Position numbers and translations under genes: made by a program. Below, piece by piece: positions 43,489-54,400 of a DNA stretch of 64,000 nucleotides. A model generated the notes under the pieces. That model made no database searches. It was not told where the DNA came from and worked only from the letters and a program-made list of their open reading frames with translations. The stretch lies in assembly GCA_027486655.1 (NCBI GenBank), contig JAIXOR010000041.1:1-64000 (forward strand), given 5' to 3'. This DNA comes from Verrucomicrobiaceae bacterium. Its GTDB lineage: Bacteria; Verrucomicrobiota; Verrucomicrobiia; Verrucomicrobiales; Akkermansiaceae. How positions within the stretch are numbered: the first letter of the stretch is position 1; each line of letters starts with the position of its first letter.

Positions 43489-44058
43489 TCAGGCGCGTTC
43501 GACCTGCCAGTATTCGAGTTCGACCGGGGTGCTGCGGCCGAAGATGGTGACGGAAACCCGGAGCTTGCCACGCTCGGGGTCGATTTCCTCGACCACGCCG
43601 TTCTGGCTCTGGAAGGGGCCATCGGCCACCTTGACGGTATCGCCGACCTCGAAACTGATCGCGGGGCGGACATTTTCCTCGCGTTCCTTGATTTGGGAGA
43701 GCATGGCGTCCACCTCCCGCTGGCGCATGGGAGCGGGGCGGTCCTTGGTGCCTGCGAAACCGATCACACCGTCCATTTCCTTGATGAAAAACCAGGTCTT
43801 CTCGACGAGCTGGCCGTCCTCATCGGACAGGTTCATGTTGACGATGATGTAGCCGGGGAAGAATTTCTTCTTCGTCTCGGTCTTTTTTCCGCGGCGGATC
43901 TCGGAGACCATCTCGGTCGGGACGAGAACTTCGCGGATGTATTCCGTCATCCCTTCCGCTTCGGCATTGCGCTGGATCCGGTCGCGCACTTTGCCCTCCT
44001 GGCCGGAAAGCACTTGGACGACGTACCATTGATCGCGGAATGACTTGGTTTCGGACAT
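43489..44058 (-). CDS. nusG: transcription termination/antitermination protein NusG
   Basis: 189 residues. The NGN domain begins WYVVQVLSGQEGKVRDRI; the KOW domain at the C-terminus contains FEVGDTVKVADGPFQSQNGVVEEIDPERGKLRV-type blocks. It couples RNA polymerase to ribosomes or Rho. It starts 39 bases after secE and is followed by rplK after 65. Confidence 0.95.
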   Translation of the reverse strand: MSETKSFRDQWYVVQVLSGQEGKVRDRIQRNAEAEGMTEYIREVLVPTEMVSEIRRGKKTETKKKFFPGYIIVNMNLSDEDGQLVEKTWFFIKEMDGVIGFAGTKDRPAPMRQREVDAMLSQIKEREENVRPAISFEVGDTVKVADGPFQSQNGVVEEIDPERGKLRVSVTIFGRSTPVELEYWQVERA

Positions 44059-44097
44059 GACGGGGCAGAAAGAGGTTGAATCAGAGACCGGAACGGA

Positions 44098-44421
44098 TCA
44101 GCGGCCGAAATTGGTGAAGAAACCCACGATGAGAACGTGGAAGAAGTCCCAAAACTGCACGAAGCCCGCAAGCAGGATCATGGCGATCAGGACGACGATG
44201 GTGGAATCAACGAGTTCCTTGTACTTCTTGAGACCCTTGATCTTCGGGTCCGACTCCCAGGGCCAGCTGGCCTTGCGGAGCTCGCCCTTCACTTCGCTGA
44301 GGAAATTGGACACAGCCACCCATTTCAGGATCAAGAGGACGATGGCTGCGGTGAGCACCGCGTAAACGATTCCGGAGGTGACCCAGCTGCCGCCAATCTT
44401 GAAGTATTCGAGGAACTGCAT
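44098..44421 (-). CDS. secE: preprotein translocase subunit SecE
   Basis: 107 residues, slightly longer than the single-TM minimal form. A first hydrophobic segment (SGIVYAVLTAAIVLLILKWV) is followed by an amphipathic stretch (LSEVKGELRKASWPWE), the SecE signature, and a second membrane segment (VVLIAMILLAGFVQFWDFF). It forms the SecYEG channel. It sits directly after tRNA-Trp, before nusG, the standard order. Confidence 0.92.
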   Translation of the reverse strand: MQFLEYFKIGGSWVTSGIVYAVLTAAIVLLILKWVAVSNFLSEVKGELRKASWPWESDPKIKGLKKYKELVDSTIVVLIAMILLAGFVQFWDFFHVLIVGFFTNFGR

Positions 44422-44453
44422 GAAGGAGATGTGAATTTAAACGAATCAAAGAG

Positions 44454-44529
44454 TGGCACGGAAGGTGGGACTCGAACCCACAACCAACGGTTTTGGAGAC
44501 CGCTACTCTACCAATTGAGCTACTTCCGT
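44454..44529 (-). tRNA. tRNA-Trp (CCA anticodon)
   Basis: On the minus strand the 5' end is at 44529. A 7-bp acceptor stem (ACGGAAG with CTTCCGT) closes, the D arm AGCTC follows, and the anticodon loop CTCCAAA gives CCA. The T arm carries GGTTCGAACC. G73 and an encoded CCA end the gene at 44454. It lies between tuf and secE. Confidence 0.97.
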
Positions 44530-44542
44530 GTTGAGGCGACTG

Positions 44543-44574
44543 AAGGGCACCCCGCTTTGAGGCGGAGTGCCCTT
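44543..44574 (-). terminator. hairpin between tuf and tRNA-Trp
   Basis: AAGGGCAC (44543-44550) and GTGCCCTT (44567-44574) pair, extended by four more pairs after one C/A mismatch. No T-run follows, so it may be a processing or partial termination site separating tuf from tRNA-Trp/secE. Confidence 0.5.
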
Positions 44575-44627
44575 GAAACCTGGCGGTCGGTTTCAGTCGT
44601 CAGACCGGAACCGATGCCGTGATGGGA

Positions 44628-45812
44628 TCAGTCGAGGATTTCACCGACACGACCGGCACCCACGGTGCGGCCACCTTCGCGGATAGCGAAGCGCATGGTC
44701 GGCTCCATGGCGATCGGGGTGATCAGTTCGACTTCGAGATTGACGTTGTCCCCGGGCATCACCATTTCGACTCCCTCAGGAAGCTTGATGCTTCCGGTCA
44801 CGTCGGTGGTGCGGAAGTAGAATTGGGGGCGATAGTTCGAGAAGAACGGGGTGTGGCGTCCACCTTCCTCCTTGGAGAGGACGTAGATTTCAGCACGGAA
44901 CTTGCGGTGACCCTTGACGGTGCCCGGCTTGGCGATGACCTGACCACGCTCGATGTCAGCCTTCTTGAGGCCGCGGAGAAGGAGACCGCAGTTGTCACCG
45001 GCGCGACCTTCGTCGAGAAGCTTGCGGAACATTTCGATGTCCGTGACGGTGGTCTTCTGGGTGTCGCGGATGCCGACGATTTCGACTTCCTCCATCTTCT
45101 TGATAATTCCGCGCTCGACACGGCCGGTGCAGACGGTTCCACGACCTTCGATCGAGAACACGTCCTCGACAGGCATGAGGAAGGTCTTGTCGATCGGACG
45201 CTCGGGCTCCGGGATGTAGGAGTCCACGGCATCCATGAGCTTGAGGATGTTCTCCTTCTGGGCGGCGTCGCCGTCGAGGACGGCCTTGGCGGAACCCTTC
45301 ACGATCGGGATTTCGTCGCCGGGGAATTCGTAGGAGGAGAGGAGGTCGCGGACTTCCATCTCAACGAGCTCGAGGAGTTCTTCGTCGTCCACGAGGTCCA
45401 CCTTGTTCATGAACACCACGAGGGCGGGAACACCGACCTGGCGGGCAAGAAGGATGTGCTCGCGGGTCTGGGGCATTGGGCCGTCAGCAGCGGACACCAC
45501 GAGGATCGCGCCGTCCATCTGGGCGGCACCGGTGATCATGTTCTTCACGTAGTCAGCGTGACCGGGGCAGTCCACGTGTGCGTAGTGGCGCTTTTCGGTT
45601 TCATACTCCACGTGGGCGGTGTTGATGGTGATACCGCGCTCGCGCTCTTCCGGTGCGGCGTCGATTTCGCCGTAAGCCTTGGCTTGTGCCATGCCTTTTT
45701 CAGCGAGGGTGGTGGTGATGGCGGCCGTGAGGGAGGTCTTGCCGTGGTCGACGTGCCCGATGGTGCCGATGTTGACGTGCGGCTTGTTGCGCTTGAATGC
45801 TTCTTTTGCCAT
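44628..45812 (-). CDS. tuf: elongation factor Tu
   Basis: 394 residues. The G-domain motifs are intact: [11 protein letters not shown] (G1), RERGITI (G2), DCPGHADYV (G3), NKVDLVD (G4) and SAKAV (G5-like). Domains 2 and 3 are complete, ending in [17 protein letters not shown]. It brings aminoacyl-tRNA to the ribosome. No Shine-Dalgarno lies upstream. The gene is flanked by tRNA-Thr and tRNA-Trp, the usual tufB arrangement. No rpsL-rpsG-fusA cluster is visible in this window. Confidence 0.98.
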   Translation of the reverse strand: MAKEAFKRNKPHVNIGTIGHVDHGKTSLTAAITTTLAEKGMAQAKAYGEIDAAPEERERGITINTAHVEYETEKRHYAHVDCPGHADYVKNMITGAAQMDGAILVVSAADGPMPQTREHILLARQVGVPALVVFMNKVDLVDDEELLELVEMEVRDLLSSYEFPGDEIPIVKGSAKAVLDGDAAQKENILKLMDAVDSYIPEPERPIDKTFLMPVEDVFSIEGRGTVCTGRVERGIIKKMEEVEIVGIRDTQKTTVTDIEMFRKLLDEGRAGDNCGLLLRGLKKADIERGQVIAKPGTVKGHRKFRAEIYVLSKEEGGRHTPFFSNYRPQFYFRTTDVTGSIKLPEGVEMVMPGDNVNLEVELITPIAMEPTMRFAIREGGRTVGAGRVGEILD

Positions 45813-45854
45813 GGTGGTAGTTTCTGCTTACGTTGGAGAATGTTGCTGATGCCC

Positions 45855-45929
<75 letters not shown>

Positions 45930-46231
45930 AAGTGAAATGGGTTGCGCTACCTTCGACCCGACAAAAACACCGCGTCCGTCTCTGTTGGCAAAAGACCGGG
46001 CGCGGCACCCCTGACAGGTTGTGGGGAAGAGCGGGCGGACGTTAACAAAGCCGACCACCCTGTCAAAAAAAAACTCTTTGAAAAGGAAAAAACCTCAAAG
46101 CCCCTTGTTTCCGGGCATTTCCAGCACTTGAAACGATGAGCCACAGGCCGGAAAACCCCGTCCGGAAGGAAACACTGGAGCAGATCGTTGAAGGTTCGGG
46201 CCATGGGATCATCGGGAAAGGCGTCCCATCC
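45930..46231 (-). other. leader region upstream of tRNA-Thr and tuf
   Basis: About 300 bases between the YmdB gene and tRNA-Thr hold no gene that I can support. The only clear signal is the promoter at 46039-46066; the T-rich stretch next to it (46061-46100 on the plus strand as A-runs) is typical UP-element composition. Nothing else, such as a small RNA or riboswitch, could be recognised. Confidence 0.6.
46039..46066 (-). promoter_or_regulatory. strong sigma-70 promoter for the tRNA-Thr/tuf operon
   Basis: On the minus strand TTGACA (46061-46066) is followed after 16 bases by TAACGT (46039-46044). The -35 box is a perfect consensus and is preceded by a run of T residues resembling an UP element. 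The start would lie about 100 bases before tRNA-Thr. This fits a highly expressed translation operon. Confidence 0.72.
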
Positions 46232-47050
46232 TCACCCTTTGGAGGCCTGGGGTTCCTCTTCGATCAGGCGGGAAAGCCTGCGAATCTCCAGGCAGCGTCC
46301 CGATTCCACATCGATCTCGAGAATCGCCCCGCAGAGTCGCACCGGGCCTTTGGCCACGGGAAAGCGCGTCGGGAGTCCGGTTCGAAATCGCCAAACCACC
46401 GAATCGATGGTCCTTCCAAGCACGGATTCCTCCGGACCGCACATGCCGGCGTCGGTAAGGTAGCCCGTTCCACCGGGGAAAACGGTATCATCGGCGGTTT
46501 GCACGTGGGTATGGGTGCCCAGCACGGCCGAAACCTTTCCATCGAGCATCCGGCCCATCGCGATCTTTTCGCTGGTGGTCTCCGCGTGGTAATCCACCAC
46601 AATCGGCCCCACGCCTTCGGCGCGCAGGCGTTCTGCCTCGGCTTCCGCGGCAAGATAAGGATTTTCCAGAGGCGGCTGGATGAACGACCGGCCTTGCACC
46701 TGCATCACGGCCACCCGGCCCTTCGCGGTTTCCAGGACCACACTTCCATTGCCGGGTGTGCCTTCCGGGTAATTCAAGGGGCGGAGCAAGCGGGGCTCGG
46801 TTGGGAAATAATCGACGATTTCCTGCTGATCCCAAACATGGTCTCCCGTCGTGATGACCGCAGCGCCCGCGCGCAGCAGGTCGATGGCGATCTTGGGCGT
46901 GATTCCTTTCCCCCCGGCGGAGTTCTCGCCATTGACGATCACGAAATCGAGATTTTCGGACTGTTTGAGGATTGGCAATTGTTCGATGACGGCCTTGCGG
47001 CCCGGTTCACCGACGACATCGCCCAGAAAAAGAATTCGGATGGAAGGCAT
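46232..47050 (-). CDS. YmdB/TIGR00282-family metallophosphoesterase
   Basis: 272 residues from the ATG at 47050. Blocks ILFLGDVVGEPGR, NGENSAGGKGIT, TGDHVWD, DYHAETTSEKIAMG and GTHTHVQTAD carry the two-metal site of the calcineurin-like YmdB family, some members of which are cyclic nucleotide phosphodiesterases. It is cytoplasmic, without signal. A frame extension upstream overlaps the divergent amidase gene start and was rejected. It sits upstream of the tuf promoter, same strand. Confidence 0.88.
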   Translation of the reverse strand: MPSIRILFLGDVVGEPGRKAVIEQLPILKQSENLDFVIVNGENSAGGKGITPKIAIDLLRAGAAVITTGDHVWDQQEIVDYFPTEPRLLRPLNYPEGTPGNGSVVLETAKGRVAVMQVQGRSFIQPPLENPYLAAEAEAERLRAEGVGPIVVDYHAETTSEKIAMGRMLDGKVSAVLGTHTHVQTADDTVFPGGTGYLTDAGMCGPEESVLGRTIDSVVWRFRTGLPTRFPVAKGPVRLCGAILEIDVESGRCLEIRRLSRLIEEEPQASKG

Positions 47051-47125
47051 GAGAAAACGGCGGGATGGTTTGATATTCCCCGGGAAGGATCCACGTTCCC
47101 GAGACTTCAGACAAACCAATTCCCG

Positions 47126-48427
47126 ATGTCACCCAATCTCCAGCGCAGCGTGCCGCTTCTCGTGATCCTTGGCCTTGCTGCGTTCGCATTGTTTCTCAGA
47201 AGCCGCCAGCCCGCTCCCCCACCCCTCCCGGGACCGGTGGGGACTTCGCCAGTCCCCTCCCCCGGGGAATCCCTTTCCGCGCTGGGCGAGAGTCCGGATT
47301 GGCCGCAACTCAACGTCTATCAGAACACCATCACCAGAAAGGAGTTTGAGCGACTTTTGACCACGGTCTTCGTGACCGGTGGGGCCTGGCGGGGCTTCAT
47401 CGATATTCAGGAAAACGGGGCAAGGATCGCCACCGGCAGCGGGCCCGACTCAACACCGTTTCACCTGCGTTTCGCCCCGCCGGATCTTGAGGAAAAGGCG
47501 CCCCGCGGTTGGCGCAACACCGCGGAACTTCCGCCGGCACGCGCGGGCATGCCTCTCGACGGTTTGAAGATCGCCATCGACCCCGGCCACATCGGCGGCG
47601 CGTGGGCCCAACTCGAGGAGCGTTGGCTCAAGGTGGGCGACCAGCCTCCCGTGTGCGAGGGAGACATGACTCTGCACGTTGCCAAGCTGCTCAAGCCAAA
47701 GCTCGAAGCGCTTGGGGCAGCGGTTTCCCTTGTCCGTGACAAACCGGAACCCCTCACGCCGCTGCGTCCGGAATCCCTGGTCGCCGAAGCCCGCTCCACC
47801 GCCTCGGAGGATTCCCCGCAGGCCCTTCAGAAACTCGCCGAACGCTTGTTCTACCGGACGGCGGAAATCCGGGCACGCGCCAGGCATGTCAACCAGACCC
47901 TCAAGCCCGATCTGGTGCTCTGCCTCCACTTCAACGCCGATCCCTGGGGCGATCCGCAGAACCCCGAACTCGTGGAGCGAAGTCACCTCCACCTGCTGCT
48001 CAATGGAGCTTACACCGACGAAGAAGTTGCGCTTGCCGACCAGCGGTTCGCTCTTTTGCAAAAGCTCCTCAGCCGAACCCACGCCGAGGAAGCCCGCATC
48101 GGAGCCAGCGTTGCAAACACCTTCGCGGAAAAATCCGGCCTCCCGCCATTCCTTTACCCACCGGGGGCCAAGAACGCCCTCCAGGTGGATGGCCACCCCT
48201 ACCTTTGGGCCCGCAATCTGTTAGCCAACCGGCTTTACGACTGCCCGGTGATTTTCATGGAACCTTACGTCATGAACTCCACCATCGACCTGCCTCGCAT
48301 CCAGGCCGGCGACTACGAAGGGCTGCGCAAGATTGAGGGACGCATGGTCCCATCGATCTTCAGGGAATACGCGGACGGCTTGGCGGAAGGACTGAAGCGC
48401 CACTATGAAAACCACCGCCCGCGTTGA
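47126..48427 (+). CDS. N-acetylmuramoyl-L-alanine amidase (Amidase_3)
   Basis: 433 residues from the ATG at 47126. A signal-anchor (RSVPLLVILGLAAFALFL) and a Pro-rich linker precede a beta-rich N-terminal region of about 100 residues. The Amidase_3 core follows: AIDPGHIGG (zinc His), CEGDMTLHVA (Glu), VLCLHFNAD (His) and VIFMEPYVMN (catalytic Glu). It cuts the amide bond between glycan and peptide of the cell wall, for instance at division. The gene is convergent with the large GH13 protein; only four bases separate the stop codons. Confidence 0.85.
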   Translation: MSPNLQRSVPLLVILGLAAFALFLRSRQPAPPPLPGPVGTSPVPSPGESLSALGESPDWPQLNVYQNTITRKEFERLLTTVFVTGGAWRGFIDIQENGARIATGSGPDSTPFHLRFAPPDLEEKAPRGWRNTAELPPARAGMPLDGLKIAIDPGHIGGAWAQLEERWLKVGDQPPVCEGDMTLHVAKLLKPKLEALGAAVSLVRDKPEPLTPLRPESLVAEARSTASEDSPQALQKLAERLFYRTAEIRARARHVNQTLKPDLVLCLHFNADPWGDPQNPELVERSHLHLLLNGAYTDEEVALADQRFALLQKLLSRTHAEEARIGASVANTFAEKSGLPPFLYPPGAKNALQVDGHPYLWARNLLANRLYDCPVIFMEPYVMNSTIDLPRIQAGDYEGLRKIEGRMVPSIFREYADGLAEGLKRHYENHRPR

Positions 48428-48431
48428 TGCC

Positions 48432-51400
48432 TCATGGTGCCACCGTGATGCGGTAAAAGCGTCGCGGACCAGCGGGGGCCGGGATTTCCTGCGAGGTCTG
48501 GCTGCCGGTGGCTCCGATGAGGAGCGGAACTCCGGGTGACGATTCCTCGGTCTGCCAGAAGGAGAGATCGGCACTGCTCTGGATGTGATAGGATTTCCCG
48601 GAAACGCTCGACCAAGTGAGCGTGACGGTAGTCGCGCCGCGAGTCATCGAAGAGACGGCCAAACGCGAGCCGGTGCTCTGCGGGTCGGTGCCGGCGAGGA
48701 ATTCGTGGAGGTTGGATTGACCGTCACCGTCGTCGTCCGCGGTGGCGTCGTTCGGGTTGTTGGGATCGAGGCCGTTGGCGGTTTCCCAGGTGTCCGGCAT
48801 GCCGTCGTGATCGGTATCGGCGGGCACGCTGGTGTCCACGAGGCGGAGGTATTGCGCCTGATTGAGGCCGGTGACGGAGCCTGTTAGGGAAACGGTGAGG
48901 CCGTTGGCGATGAGGTCGGAGCCCGTGCGGTCGGTGGTCCAAACGGGCGCGTCGGGGTCTGCGGCGAGCTCGTTGGTGAGGTTGTAGGTCTTGCCGGGCT
49001 CGATACCGAACCAGTTCGCACCACCGGGCACGCTGGCGGACAGATCGAAGGTCGCAGTTCTGTTAGCAGACGCGGCGTAGTCGGTGTTGGCGAAGCAGAA
49101 GACGACGTTCTGCGAGGAAGCCGGAGTTCCCGCCTGCTGGTATTTGGCGACGGCGAAGAGGTTGTTGTCCATGCCGAGCCCTCCGGTGCGGGAGAGGAAA
49201 TACTCGCCTTTTCCACGCAGCGCCGGGTTGGCGAGGCGGGCCCGGTTGATGCGGCCGTAGAGGTCCTGCGCGGTCCAATCGCGGTTGGTCCAGACGCTGG
49301 TCATCGAGTTCCAGCGTTTGAAGTTGGGGATGGATTTCCCGAAGTTCGATTCGTAGCGCGTCCAGTTGCGGCTGTTGTTGGAGATCCCGGAAAACCCGTA
49401 GGCCGCGAAGTCGTTCTGCGCGCCGGCTTCCTGACCATACATCAACATCGGGATGCCATCGAGCGCGCCAAGCTGGGCGTAGGCCTGGATCAGCGCGTAG
49501 GTGTCGTTCGAGGGAAACACCTCGTCGTGGGAGGTCAGGTTGTTGAGCAGGACCACGCCTTCATAGGCCTGGCGGCGGTTGTTGTAGGCGTTGAAGGTGG
49601 AGGCGGTGGAGCGATTGCCCGCGTTGCCGGTTCCCGCACCGTTGGCCGGATAACCGAAGTGCGTGTCCCGCCAGTGGAAGACGATGTTTTCATTGAGCAC
49701 ATCGAAATGACGCGCCGAGCGGTAGCCGACGCCGTGGCGCTTCGATCCGCCGACCTCACGATAGCCGTCGAGCGACTCGGCCATGAAGACGAAGTTCCAT
49801 TTCACGCTCCGGGTCTTGTTGATGCAGTATTCCCAGAACTGCGAGGGCAGCCCCTGCGCGAAATCGCAGCGCAGTCCATCGATGCCTTTGTAGGCTTGCG
49901 AAGTCGGCGTACCGACCGGGTGTCCGGTTTTATCCAACCAGTAGATCGGATAGTGCGCGAAGTATTCCCAGAGGTCGCGGGTTTCGGTGGAGAGCGTTTC
50001 GAGATCATCGCGCTCCAGCAGAAACTCCTCGGTGTGCGAGGGAGACGCGTATTTGACGAGTGCGTCGTAGTTTCCGAAATAGAGTTCGCGAACGTCCGTC
50101 CACTTGCCGAAGTCCGAGCGGTCGGGTGCCACAGCGACCTCGGAGGCATTCGCGGCGGGCAGCAGGTAATTTCCGGTTTTCGAGAACCACCCGGGCTTCG
50201 CATTGCGGATTTCCGCATTCGGATTGGTGGCCCAAGCGAAGAGATTCGCGGCCCCTTGACCAAGCACCGCGTCCGGCGCGGAGTGGTTGAAGGTGCCGTC
50301 CATCATGATGCCGACGCCCGCGGTGTCGAACTGGGAAACGGCGTTCTGGAATTCCGTGAGAGCGCCGCTCTCGGTGTCGTCCGCTCCGAGGGACGAGGCG
50401 ATCTTCCAGTAATCCTTCACCGCATACGGAGAACCCGGATCGTAGGGCGCGGAGGTCGATGGATCGGTGCCGCGTGCATCGATTCCGATCGGGTGGATCG
50501 GCTGCAGCCAGATCATGTTCACGCCGAGGTTGGTGAAGTGGTTCACGTTCACGATGTCCGGACGGTCGGTGTTGGCCATCCAGAGGTCGCGGAAGGTCGA
50601 GCGACCGGACTTGCTGTCCGAGGTGGCCTCGACGATGGCCGGATTCACCTCATACATGTTGAGATCCAGCGCGCTCTTTGGCGACACCACGATGGCGAGA
50701 TCACGCCGCTGGCCGTTGTCGGTGAAGTAGAACGGCCCGCTGCCGCCGATGCGGTAGCGCACGGTGGCACGATAGGCACCGCACCGGTTCACGGAAAGCG
50801 TGGCCGACCACACACCGCCGCTCTCGGTCATCGGATAGGCGCGGTGGTAGGTGTTGGAGGTGGTAGTCACAGTGGATAGATCCTCCTGGATCACCGCATG
50901 ATCACGTCGGTTGAGGTTCGTGACCACCTCGACATCGGTGACGGACAGGGCGGGATTTCCGTTAGGGGTGAAACGCAACGTTAGATTCGCGGTTTCGGAC
51001 GCGGCCTCGTTGATGAAAAAGCGGCGCAAGCCGTAGTTCGCATCGGCCACGGCGGCATCGACCTCGGACTCAAGCGCGGGTTTTCCGGCATCGAAGTATC
51101 CGTCCGAGTTTTCATCGCGGATTGAATCCACGCGCACCGCGGCGTATTCGGGAATCGTCAGGTTGTTGTCCGCGCTCCATGCGACCGGGCACTGCGAGAG
51201 GATGCCCGCGCCGTCGTTGTCGCCGTAGGCCAGCGCCGCCAGATAGATCACCTTCGGAACGCTGCCGAAGACCTGCACGAGATCGATCTCGCCTTCGAGC
51301 ACGTTTCCTCCCGATCCCATCGCCTTGCGACCGGCGGCACCGCCGTTGTTCAAGGCGGAGAAAGGCGAGGCACCCGTATCCCCTTCCCCGGCAAGCCAGG

Positions 51401-54400
51401 GCCAGCCGCCATACCAGAAGTTCGCGTTGCCCGCCTTGGCCCAGGGATGGGCTGCCGGATTGCCGAAGTTGTTCGTCAGCAGCAGGAAATGATCGTTGGT
51501 GCCGCCTTGGGACGACCAGGTGGCGAAGTACAGTTTGTTTCCCTTCACCGCGGCCCAGATCCGCATGCCGTTGTCGGCGATGAGGTAGTTGGCGCTGTCG
51601 AGCAGGCCGTTCATGGTAAAGGCCTCGGTGGAAAGCGTGACGTTGATGTTGTTCCAGGCGGTGTTCGCATCGGTCGTGCCACCGCCGGGCGTCTGGAACG
51701 AGATCGTCGCCGAGGTGCTGCCCGCGGGAAGGGGGGCGGTGTAGGTCCACAAGCCACCGCCGGCGTTGGTCATTGTGAAATACTGCGCGGCTCCGCCATT
51801 TACGATGAGTTTCAACTCGATGGTGGTGGCGGAGGAAAGCGGACCGTTGTTAGGCCGATAGCGGATCGCCATGGTCTGCGCGCCGCCGCCGGATGGTGCG
51901 AGCGTCCAAGTGGCGGTGGAGGCCACGCTGGAAGGCGGAACGGAGGAGGCGTTGTAGATGTTATACTGGAAGGCGTTGCCCGAGTCCGTGAATCCGCGCT
52001 GGACCTCAACCAAATTGGAAACGCCATCGTTGTCCCAATCCTCGTCGCCGTCCCAGGAACCGGCGTAGTTGGTGTTTTCATTGAGGGGATTGGTGCGTGT
52101 CCAATTCTCGCCGTTGTTCGGAATCGTGTCCTCGTTCGAGTCGCCGGGGAACCCCTGGGACGCATAAGCGCCGTTGGTGAAACCGGGAAGCTCGACATCA
52201 TCCGGCAATCCATCGCCATCGGAGTCTGTCAGGTTGTTTCCGTACAGATTGAAGATCACTTTGCGGCTCAGGCGTTTCGTTTCCCCGCCATAGGTGAGCT
52301 CGGCTTCGAAGAAATGCGTGCCGTTGATGAAGGCTCCGGACAGACGCTGCGGGACACCACCCGAGACATAGCGGCCATCAAAAGTGTGGGATACCGTGGA
52401 TCCGTTCACGGTAAGGCCGGTCATCTCATAGCCGTTCCACCAGAGTTTCACCTGGCTCGCGTTCACTCCCACCGGTACGGTGAGCGTGGTGTTGAAGAAT
52501 GGCAGGCGGATCACCGCGCCCTCGGCATGGTTGATCGCGAAGGTGAAGGACGGCTGGGTGACCGTGAACGAACGGCTCGCGGTCGAGGTGTTGATCTGAG
52601 CGGGCGAGGAAGCGCCGTTGTCCTCGGTAGAACGAACTTCCAGCGTGTGGGATCCGGCGGACAAGCCAGTCAGATTGGCTTTCCAAACACCGCGCTGCGT
52701 TTGCACGGCATCCGACCACGAACCACCGTCCACCCTCGTTTCGATGCGGGCCGCGGTGCGGTCGCTGTTGCGGATGAGCGCGACCACATCACCAGCGACC
52801 GTTGCGGAAGTGGCGGGAGTTTCGATGACCAGATCCGGACCGGAGCGATCGACATACACGGTCTTCGTGAAAGTCTGATAGAGCGCGGGAAGGCCGGCAG
52901 TCCGAGTGTTGAAGAGGCGGGCCTTGATGGTGTGGAGCCCTTCCGGCACGCCCGTCAGGTCCGCGGTGAGTTTCCAGATGCCTCCGGAGAAGGTCGCTTG
53001 TTCGAAGCCTCCGCTGACCATGTCATTTCCAGTGAGGTCGGTGGCGGACGCGTTGAGATTCCTCCCCTGCCCCCACTTGATGAGCGTGTTGTTGACGCTG
53101 CCGCCGTTGGGATCGGTGTAGCGCACCTCGATGTCCACCGAGTTTCCGGTGATGCGCGGGATGTTGCGGGACTTCGAGGGCGCGTCACGACCACCGGGAA
53201 CCACCCAAGGCATGGTGCCGACTGCTGTGCCGCTTTGGGTGAAACGCAGGGCCTCGCCACTAACAGGTCCCTCCGCGACATACGGCGCGTAGCAGACATA
53301 GCCCTGGCCGCTCCTGGCAGGCACGGTGATCGTCACCTGCCCGGAGCCATTCACGATGGGGGTGGCGGATTGGTTTCCGGTGTAGTCCTTCAGCACCGTG
53401 CCGGATGGAAACGAAGTCTGGAGGGTCTTGGTCTGGTCCGAGCCGCTGTCATTGAGCGCGACTAGCAGAACTCCCTCGCCGCTGTCCGGCGACGAGTTGC
53501 CGTTGCCATCGACGTAGCGTTCATGAGCGTGGAAATCATTGTCCGACCAGCGGTTCCATTCCTTGCCGCGGGCGAATTGGTTGTGGATGTAAACGAGGTT
53601 GGGCACCACATTGTTGTAATCGCCGAGAGCATTGCCAGTGCCGGGAAGCACCCAGGTCCGGCCAGCGTTCTTGTCGTCCCACGAAATGTTGTTTCCCGAA
53701 AAATACACGATGGGCACACCCGCCTTGGTGAGCAGCCAGGCATAGGCGAGGTCCATTTTGTTAGGTCCGGGCTGGTCGTGGCTATGAACGAAGGAAACTC
53801 CTTCCGTGGGATCCAGAGCGACACCGAGCGAGGAAAGCGCACCGAGGTTTCCATTGCTGAACGCGTTGCCGACGATCTGTTGCTTCGCAGGGAAGTCGAG
53901 GTAGCGCATCTTCACGTTGCCCTGCCGCCAGTAGTCGAAGTTCGACGAACCGCCCGCGAAGATCTCGTTGAACATGAGCATGTCCTTGCGGCGGGTCTCA
54001 TTCTTGTAGAGGTCCGGAACATTGGCGTCGTAGGTGTTGCCGCGGCGTTGGTCGAAGTTCCACTGAGCCTCGTGGAGGAATCCGGAGCCGGGGCCGCCGT
54101 AAAACTCGCGGACGACGTGTTTCCCCGCATCGAGTCGGAAGCCGTCGTAGTCCATCGCATTGCCGAGCCAATGCGTCCAACGGCTGAGCATCTGGCGCAC
54201 GTTTTCGTTAGGGAGCGTGTCGCCTGGATTGTGGAAGGGATACTTGTCGTATTGACCCGGATGGCGGACGAAGGGCGATGGCTCGGGCGCGTAGGGCGAG
54301 TTGTTCGTGAACCGTCCGTCCGGCTCGGTCACGATGTCGATGAGCGAAACCAACTCCTCCTTGAAGGTACCGCCGTAGCCGTTGCTGATGTCGTCGTACG

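Noticed and set aside
49527..53465. Two long plus-strand open frames opposite the GH13 gene
   Set aside because: The minus-strand GH13 protein carries complete catalytic motifs through this region; the plus frames have none.
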